Assembly (NCBI RefSeq): GCF_937997595.1
Contig: NZ_CALKTS010000015.1
Location: 1 to 17,710 of the forward strand
Source of the DNA: an uncultured Campylobacter sp.
Lineage (GTDB): Bacteria > Campylobacterota > Campylobacteria > Campylobacterales > Campylobacteraceae
Direction: 5' to 3'
Length of the DNA: 17,710 nucleotides
Under the pieces are notes generated by a model. The model searched no databases and was not told the origin of the DNA. It worked only from the letters and a program-made list of their open reading frames with translations. Of this stretch, positions 13,376 through 17,710 are shown one piece after another (the stretch's first letter is position 1; each line of letters begins with the position of its first letter). A program made the position numbers and the translations under genes.

Positions 13376-14466
13376 GTAAAGACGAAGTCTTAAATTTGCT
13401 TAAAAGCGTGATCTATCCGGGCTTTTCTAAAAGCATCGTGGATTTTGGATTTGTAAAAGATATCGAGATCGGCGATAGAATTTTCGTAGGGATCGAAATC
13501 CCCAGCGCCAAGCCTGAGATCGCAGCAGAGCTCAGATCAGCGGCGCAAAAGGCGCTAGGGGCGGATGCCGAAATTTTAATCAAACAGCCCAAGATCGCCG
13601 AGGAAAAGAGCAACTCTCGCAGCGGCAAAAATATCGCGCCGCAGATCAAGCATTTCGTGATGATCAGCAGCGGCAAGGGCGGCGTAGGCAAGAGCACGAC
13701 GACGCTAAATTTAGCTATCAGCACGGCAAAGCTCGGCAAGAGAGTGGGGATTTTGGATGCCGATATTTATGGGCCGAATTTGCCGCGAATGCTAGGCGAG
13801 GATAAGACGCAAGCAAGCGTCGTGGGGCAGAAGCTAAAGCCGATCTTAAGCCACGGCGTGGAGATGATGAGCATGGGCGTGCTGATGGAAGAGGGCGCGA
13901 GCCTCATCTGGCGCGGCTCGATGATAATGAAGGCGATCGAGCAGCTGCTAAAAGACGTGGCGTGGAGCGATCTGGACGTGCTGTTTTTGGATATGCCTCC
14001 GGGTACGGGCGACGCGCAGCTTACGCTCGCTCAGAGCGTGCCGGTGACGGCGGGCGTGTGCGTTACGACGCCGCAGACGGTCGCGCTAGACGACAGCGCG
14101 CGCGGGCTTGATATGTTTGAAAAGCTCCACATCCCGATCGCAGGTCTTATCGAGAATATGAGCGGCTTCATCTGCCCCGATAACGGCAAGGAGTACGACA
14201 TCTTCGGCCGCGGCGGCGCGCAAAAGCTGGCACAGCGATACGATACCGAAGTAATCGGCGAGATCCCGATCGAGATCGCTATCCGCGAGGGCGGCGACAG
14301 CGGCAAGCCGATAAGCTTTTACGCGCCCGATTCTTTAAGCGCGAAGCGCTACGAGCAGGCTGCGCGCAAGCTGTGGGAGAAGATCGAGAAGATCGATCGC
14401 GAGGAGCTGGCGGACAACTCCGCGATCCAGCCGGTGATGGACGGCAAGAGCGCCTGCTCGAATTAG
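13372..14466 (+). CDS. mrp: Mrp/ApbC Fe-S cluster carrier P-loop ATPase
   Basis: This 364-aa protein delivers Fe-S clusters to target proteins. It has an N-terminal MIP18-type (DUF59) domain (residues 1-75), a linker, then the ParA/MinD-like ATPase with the deviant Walker A SSGKGGVGKSTTTLNLA (99-115), DADIYGPN (129-136), MPPGTGDAQLT (208-218) and TTPQ (232-235). The usual cluster-binding CxxC near ENMS is here ENMSGFICPDNG: Cys268 is present but the second Cys is Asn. The only other Cys residues are 229 and 362 (GKSACSN at the C-terminus). AAGGAG at 13361-13366 serves the ATG, which overlaps the thiC stop. In Salmonella, apbC mutants are impaired in thiamine synthesis through ThiC, so the coupling makes functional sense. 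Confidence 0.95.
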   Translation: MSKDEVLNLLKSVIYPGFSKSIVDFGFVKDIEIGDRIFVGIEIPSAKPEIAAELRSAAQKALGADAEILIKQPKIAEEKSNSRSGKNIAPQIKHFVMISSGKGGVGKSTTTLNLAISTAKLGKRVGILDADIYGPNLPRMLGEDKTQASVVGQKLKPILSHGVEMMSMGVLMEEGASLIWRGSMIMKAIEQLLKDVAWSDLDVLFLDMPPGTGDAQLTLAQSVPVTAGVCVTTPQTVALDDSARGLDMFEKLHIPIAGLIENMSGFICPDNGKEYDIFGRGGAQKLAQRYDTEVIGEIPIEIAIREGGDSGKPISFYAPDSLSAKRYEQAARKLWEKIEKIDREELADNSAIQPVMDGKSACSN

Positions 14467-14610
14467 GGCATTGACGGGCGCGGCGTCGAATTTCTCTTGA
14501 ATTTTGCAGATTGAAATTCAACGCGGAATTTCATAGTTTGAAATTTCACGCCTAATTTCGCTGCAAATTTTATAATGCTCGCAAAATTTCGGTATGCAAA
14601 TCCGTCATAG

Positions 14611-14641
14611 AATTTTGCCCGTAAATTTAACGGGCAAAATT
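14611..14641. other. Perfect 12-bp inverted repeat with 7-nt loop
   Basis: AATTTTGCCCGT (14611-14622), loop AAATTTA (14623-14629), ACGGGCAAAATT (14630-14641). It lies about 145 bp past the mrp stop. The T tracts sit in the left arm and the A tracts in the right arm, the reverse of an intrinsic terminator, so a DNA palindrome or other RNA structure is more likely. Confidence 0.6.
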
Positions 14642-15334
14642 TCACGCGGGTTTTGCGGCTTGAAATTCTGCGCCGAATTTTGTAGCTCGAAATTCCTGGC
14701 AAAAATTCCGCCACGAAATTTTGCAGCGATTTTACGGCGAAATTTTATGGTGCCAGTAAAATTTTTGTGTATAGAATTTCGTGTAGAGTTCCGTAGCGCG
14801 AGTTTTTATACTAAATTTTAGAGCTTTAAATTTCACTTTGATTTTGAGCAAATTTATAGCGCTCACAAAATTTGGGCAGACGAAATTTCGAGCTAGAATT
14901 TTACCCAAGCTTCGTTGCGTGAGATTTTAGATAAAATTCTAAGCGTGAAATTTTACGGCGGAAGTTAAATTCCAAACGCGCAATTCAGCGAGGTAAAATT
15001 TGCCGTAGAATTCTGCCTTGGAGTTTTAAATGTAAAATTTTAAGCATAAAGCTTTGCCGTAGAATTTCAAAATGCAAAATTTATCGCTAAAACTTTGTTT
15101 TAAAATTTTCAGATGGGGCTTTAGCGATGAATTTCTGGCTTGAAATTTTATCGCGTCTAGCTTTTAGTGGTAGTCGCAGCATTGCGCTAGTTTAAATTTT
15201 ATTTCGCCGGGCCTTATGGCGGTGGAGTTTATCTGCGAAAGCCTCTGTAGAGTTTATTTGGAATGGAATTTTATCTGTAGTGATTGCGGAAGTAAATTTC
15301 TCGCGCAGCTGAAATTTAAGCAGCTAGAATTTCA

Positions 15335-15414
15335 TTCGTATAGGCTGTGGAGCCAAGGCGGCAAAATCCCTAAGCCTAGGGCTTTTAGGTTTAGGGATTT
15401 TACTTTTATACGAA
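15335..15414 (+). promoter_or_regulatory. Structured leader upstream of the tandem secreted-protein genes
   Basis: An inner stem of 16 pairs (one G-T) joins AAAATCCCTAAGCCTA (15363-15378) to TAGGTTTAGGGATTTT (15386-15401), with loop GGGCTTT. An outer 8-bp stem, TTCGTATA (15335-15342) with TATACGAA (15407-15414), encloses it. The inner right arm ends in TTTT followed by ACTTTT, so it could work as a terminator or attenuator. The structure ends 6 bp before the AAGG (15421-15424) of the next gene. Confidence 0.6.
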
Positions 15415-15430
15415 ATAAGAAAGGTCGGTA

Positions 15431-16456
15431 ATGAGGTTTTTGATTATTTTGGTGCTTGCATTTGCGGCGTTCGCGCAAGAGAGCAATATGCAAAAATGGG
15501 CGAAAGAGATTACCGCGTCCGCGCAGATCCCGCAGGATAAGTTTTTGGCGTTTTATCTGAATAAAGATGAGCCTAAGAAAGTGGTTTTCTCTGAAAACGT
15601 CGATCGCATCAGCGTCAATTACGAGGGAAATTCTTTCCATGAAATTCCATCTCCAAATCTTATGGCGTATTGGGTAGGCGAGTTTAATTTCGACGCAGAT
15701 GTCGAAAAGATGGTGCTAGGAGATTACGGCTGGTCTACGCTGGTAATCGCCGTAGATGGCACGGACGTGCTAGGCGGAACATCTAGCAATCAAAAGCGCC
15801 CGCTTACGTATAAATTTAGCAAGGGCAAGCACAAGATCGAAGCGTGGTTTTTAAATGACGCGCATTCCAGCGAGCTTTTCGTGGATTTTAAAGATGTAGA
15901 GCCATTTTATCGTCAAAAAGACGCCGTAGCCAAGATCCCTGCGGATAAGGACTACGATCTGTGGCTCGGCGCAATCTACGAAAGCGCGCAGATGAATAAT
16001 CGCGTCAAGCTAAATTTAGCCAAATCCGATAAGCCCATCGTGCTACTGCTTAGCTCATATCGCGCCGTGGAGTGGGAGATCTCAAATCCGCAAAAGAATG
16101 AAATTCTAGCCGTGTTAATTTACAATCCCATTAGTAGCGTCCGTGGCGTAAGCGGTGCGCTTTACGTCGAGGACTACAGATACACAGAGGCTGCAGATGG
16201 GCTTAAATGCGAGTGCATCTCGGGCAATGTCTTTCACTGCGATGGCAGCGAGATTTATGATATGAACGGGCGCGTAAACGGGATATTTGGCAGAGGCCTG
16301 GGGGCATTTGCCGGCAAGCACGCCGTAAATTCCTTAGATCTGCCGGGGCTTGTTATTACTCCAAAAATTTTAGACGAAAGCAAAGCTCGCCTACTCTCGG
16401 TAGAAGCGGACCGCAAGAAATGCGAGAGCACGCCGATGGATGATGTGTTTAGGTAG
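15431..16456 (+). CDS. Secreted PA14-like protein, copy A
   Basis: A 341-aa protein with a signal peptide of about 15 residues (MRFLIILVLAFAAFA, then QESN), so periplasmic or exported. After a conserved QKWAKEITA...QIPQDKFLAFYLN segment, residues about 25-155 look like a PA14-type beta-sandwich (YWVGEFNF..., WSTLVIAVDGTDVLG, KGKHKIEAWF), a fold often linked to glycan binding. A second region (about 160-240) contains LLSSYRAVEWEISNP and ILAVLIYNP. The C-terminal part carries KCECISG, FHCDGSEI and DRKKCES, four cysteines also found in copy B. AAGG at 15421-15424 serves the ATG. The next gene, a paralogue, starts 27 bp after the stop. I do not recognise the whole family; PA14 is a fold-level guess. 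Confidence 0.8.
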   Translation: MRFLIILVLAFAAFAQESNMQKWAKEITASAQIPQDKFLAFYLNKDEPKKVVFSENVDRISVNYEGNSFHEIPSPNLMAYWVGEFNFDADVEKMVLGDYGWSTLVIAVDGTDVLGGTSSNQKRPLTYKFSKGKHKIEAWFLNDAHSSELFVDFKDVEPFYRQKDAVAKIPADKDYDLWLGAIYESAQMNNRVKLNLAKSDKPIVLLLSSYRAVEWEISNPQKNEILAVLIYNPISSVRGVSGALYVEDYRYTEAADGLKCECISGNVFHCDGSEIYDMNGRVNGIFGRGLGAFAGKHAVNSLDLPGLVITPKILDESKARLLSVEADRKKCESTPMDDVFR

Positions 16457-16483
16457 GATGGAATTTAAAATTTGGAGGAAAAA

Positions 16484-17512
16484 ATGAAAATTTTAAGAGT
16501 ATTTTTACTGGCTTTTTGCGTATTTCTTGCTTGTGCAAACGCTAACGACACACAAAAATGGGCGAGTGAGATCACGGCGGGCAAGCAGATTCCAGCGGAT
16601 AAGTTTTTGGCTTTTTACTTAAATAAAGACGATCCGAAAACCGTCGTTTTCTCGGAAACGGTCGAAAATATAAATTTAAATTTCGCTTACGACAAGTTCC
16701 ACAAAATACCTTCCGAAAAATTTATCGCCTATTGGGTCGGGAATTTCGACTTCAAGCAGGATGTGCAACAGATGATTTTGGCGGATTTTAGTTGGGCGAA
16801 TTTACGTATTGCAATAGATGACGAGCAGATATACGACTCCGAAAATGCTAGAAACAAAGCCGTCGTACATAAATTTAGTAAAGGGCGCCACAAGATTGAG
16901 GTTTGGTTCGCCAACAATTGGCATACCACTAGCCTTTTGGTGGATTTTAAGGATGAGCCAAATTTTTATAAACAAAGCGAGGTAGCTGCTAAGCTAAAAG
17001 GTCAAAATTTCGATATATGGCTAGCTGCCATTTACGAAAGTGATGTGAATGATAATAAAGTAGTCGTCGCGCTAGAAAAATCGAAAAAGCCGCTTGTAGT
17101 GATGCTAAGTTCATATCGTGCCGTACGCTGGGAGGTGTCAAATCCGCATAATAATAAAATTCTAGCCGTACTCGTTTTTAATCCGATAAGCAGTATAAAT
17201 TTGAAAGAAAACGTTTATTTGGTGAATCGTGTATACGATGATAATACCAAAATAAGATGCGATTGTGTTGGCGGCGGATCGGACTTTCACTGCGATGGCG
17301 GAGATATAAGTAGCAAAAACGAGCTCATTAAAAAAGATTTTGGACAAAATTTAAGCGGTTTTAGTGGCTCTCACGACGCGATTATGATAAATTTGCCGAG
17401 TACTTTGGTGGATGAAAGCGTGTTTGCCAAGGACGCCGAGCTCAAAAAACAAATCGAAATCGATCGTGAAAAGTGCCTAAAAGGCGGTAAAATAAACGAT
17501 ATTTTTAATTAA
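16484..17512 (+). CDS. Secreted PA14-like protein, copy B (paralogue of copy A)
   Basis: A 342-aa protein colinear with the preceding gene. QKWASEITAGKQIPADKFLA matches copy A over most positions, and the motifs YWVGNFDF, KGRHKIEVWF, LSSYRAVRWEVSNP and ILAVLVFNP recur in the same order. The four cysteines are conserved: RCDCVGG, FHCDGGD, DREKC. The signal peptide is about 20 residues (MKILRVFLLAFCVFLACANA, then NDT); FLAC resembles a weak lipobox, so a lipoprotein is possible. The ATG at 16484 has GGAGGA at 16474-16479; a longer frame from a TTG at 16472 runs through that site and is rejected. The DNA is noticeably more AT-rich than copy A, so the copies are not a recent identical duplication. 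Confidence 0.82.
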   Translation: MKILRVFLLAFCVFLACANANDTQKWASEITAGKQIPADKFLAFYLNKDDPKTVVFSETVENINLNFAYDKFHKIPSEKFIAYWVGNFDFKQDVQQMILADFSWANLRIAIDDEQIYDSENARNKAVVHKFSKGRHKIEVWFANNWHTTSLLVDFKDEPNFYKQSEVAAKLKGQNFDIWLAAIYESDVNDNKVVVALEKSKKPLVVMLSSYRAVRWEVSNPHNNKILAVLVFNPISSINLKENVYLVNRVYDDNTKIRCDCVGGGSDFHCDGGDISSKNELIKKDFGQNLSGFSGSHDAIMINLPSTLVDESVFAKDAELKKQIEIDREKCLKGGKINDIFN

Positions 17513-17526
17513 TTTTAGGAGTAAGA

Positions 17527-17710
17527 ATGTCTAAAGAATTTAAAACGATAGAGGAGTTGAATGAGCTTATACAGGGCGTGCGAGCAGCCAAAGGCTATCG
17601 CGATCCGATGATGTGGGCGATCGGGCGCGTATTTAAGGGGCGTGCGGAGGACCACAAAAGCCTAAGTGTGAATTACGCGCACGTAAATTTTAAAGATGGG
17701 CTAGTAAGCG
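17527..17710 (+). CDS. dapD: Probable dapD 5' end (tetrahydrodipicolinate N-succinyltransferase), partial
   Basis: AGGAG at 17517-17521 precedes an ATG, and the frame is open to the end of the window (61 codons). The N-terminus, MSKEFKTIEELNELIQGVRA, continues AAKGYRDPMMWAIGRVFKGR and resembles the opening of epsilon-type DapD, where a helix is followed by a GYK/RxP...GIAR-like strand. In C. jejuni dapD neighbours mrp, as I recall, and the present gene lies just beyond mrp and the secreted pair. DapD acts in lysine/diaminopimelate synthesis. The hexapeptide-repeat catalytic domain is outside the window, so the assignment is tentative. Confidence 0.5.
   Translation, partial: MSKEFKTIEELNELIQGVRAAKGYRDPMMWAIGRVFKGRAEDHKSLSVNYAHVNFKDGLVS

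Larger units (their letters stand above)
14467..15430. repeat. 964-bp spacer filled with AATTT-type repeats
   Basis: No convincing gene is present. AATTT words recur mostly 12-15 bp apart (for example at 14489, 14500, 14515, 14527, 14542, 14554 and 14566) and are joined by short GC-containing words. Open frames on both strands exist but consist of monotonous KF/EF/FA residue repeats without start signals, so they are rejected as genes. The spacer contains a palindrome at 14611-14641 and a strong leader hairpin near its right end. Confidence 0.65.

Noticed and set aside
14463..14821. Open frames on both strands of the spacer rich in KF and EF residues
   Set aside because: The residues follow from the AATTT words read in frame; there are no start signals or conserved motifs, and both strands look equally coding.
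15216..15431. Plus-strand frame running up to the first secreted-protein gene
   Set aside because: It is made of the same repeat words and passes through the strong hairpin at 15363-15401; it looks like a leader, not a protein.

Overview
The window looks like the chromosome of a Campylobacter (Campylobacterota), probably one of the higher-GC, non-thermotolerant species rather than C. jejuni. The evidence is the gene order ispDF - HP1021-type response regulator - ATP-sulfurylase-like protein - pgpA on one strand with mrp and a dapD-like gene close by (the order I recall as Cj1605-Cj1610 in C. jejuni), an epsilon-type UvrB with small overlapping genes diverging from it, and spacers crowded with AAATTT/AAAATTTT tracts. 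No species is assigned.

Layout. 1-161: end of an unrecognised gene. 162-1787: an AT-rich accessory island with its own extended -10 promoter, holding a 289-aa cytosolic protein and a 162-aa four-helix membrane protein, neither recognised. 1788-3764 (-): uvrB, better started at a TTG codon than at the longest-ORF ATG. 3834-4791 (+): three small genes overlapping by 4 nt each. 4792-5274: no gene, one strong hairpin. 5275-5993 (-): an alpha/beta hydrolase whose ATG and ribosome binding site lie one base out of frame, at a run of five G. 6537-11850 (-): pgpA, an ATP-sulfurylase-like gene, an atypical response regulator and ispDF. 12068-14466 (+): thiC and mrp, translationally coupled. 14467-15430: a long repeat-filled spacer ending in a strong leader hairpin. 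15431-17512 (+): two tandem paralogous secreted proteins. 17527-end: start of a dapD-like gene.

How the genes fit together. thiC with mrp/apbC pairs an Fe-S enzyme of thiamine synthesis with an Fe-S carrier. ispDF (isoprenoid precursors) is coupled to a regulator of the HP1021 type, which lacks the phospho-acceptor Asp. uvrB is nucleotide excision repair.

The most unusual signal is not a conventional gene system. An AATTT-centred low-complexity repeat fills the spacers and also sits inside two genes on the minus strand. In the ATP-sulfurylase-like gene it is locked to 12-bp and 18-bp periods, giving tetrapeptide and hexapeptide repeats, one of which splits a conserved domain. In ispDF a roughly 60-residue insert interrupts the IspD domain and shares an identical 13-mer with the ATP-sulfurylase insert. 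The AT-rich two-gene cassette at 356-1723 is the best candidate for an undescribed system, possibly defence, but that is inference only.
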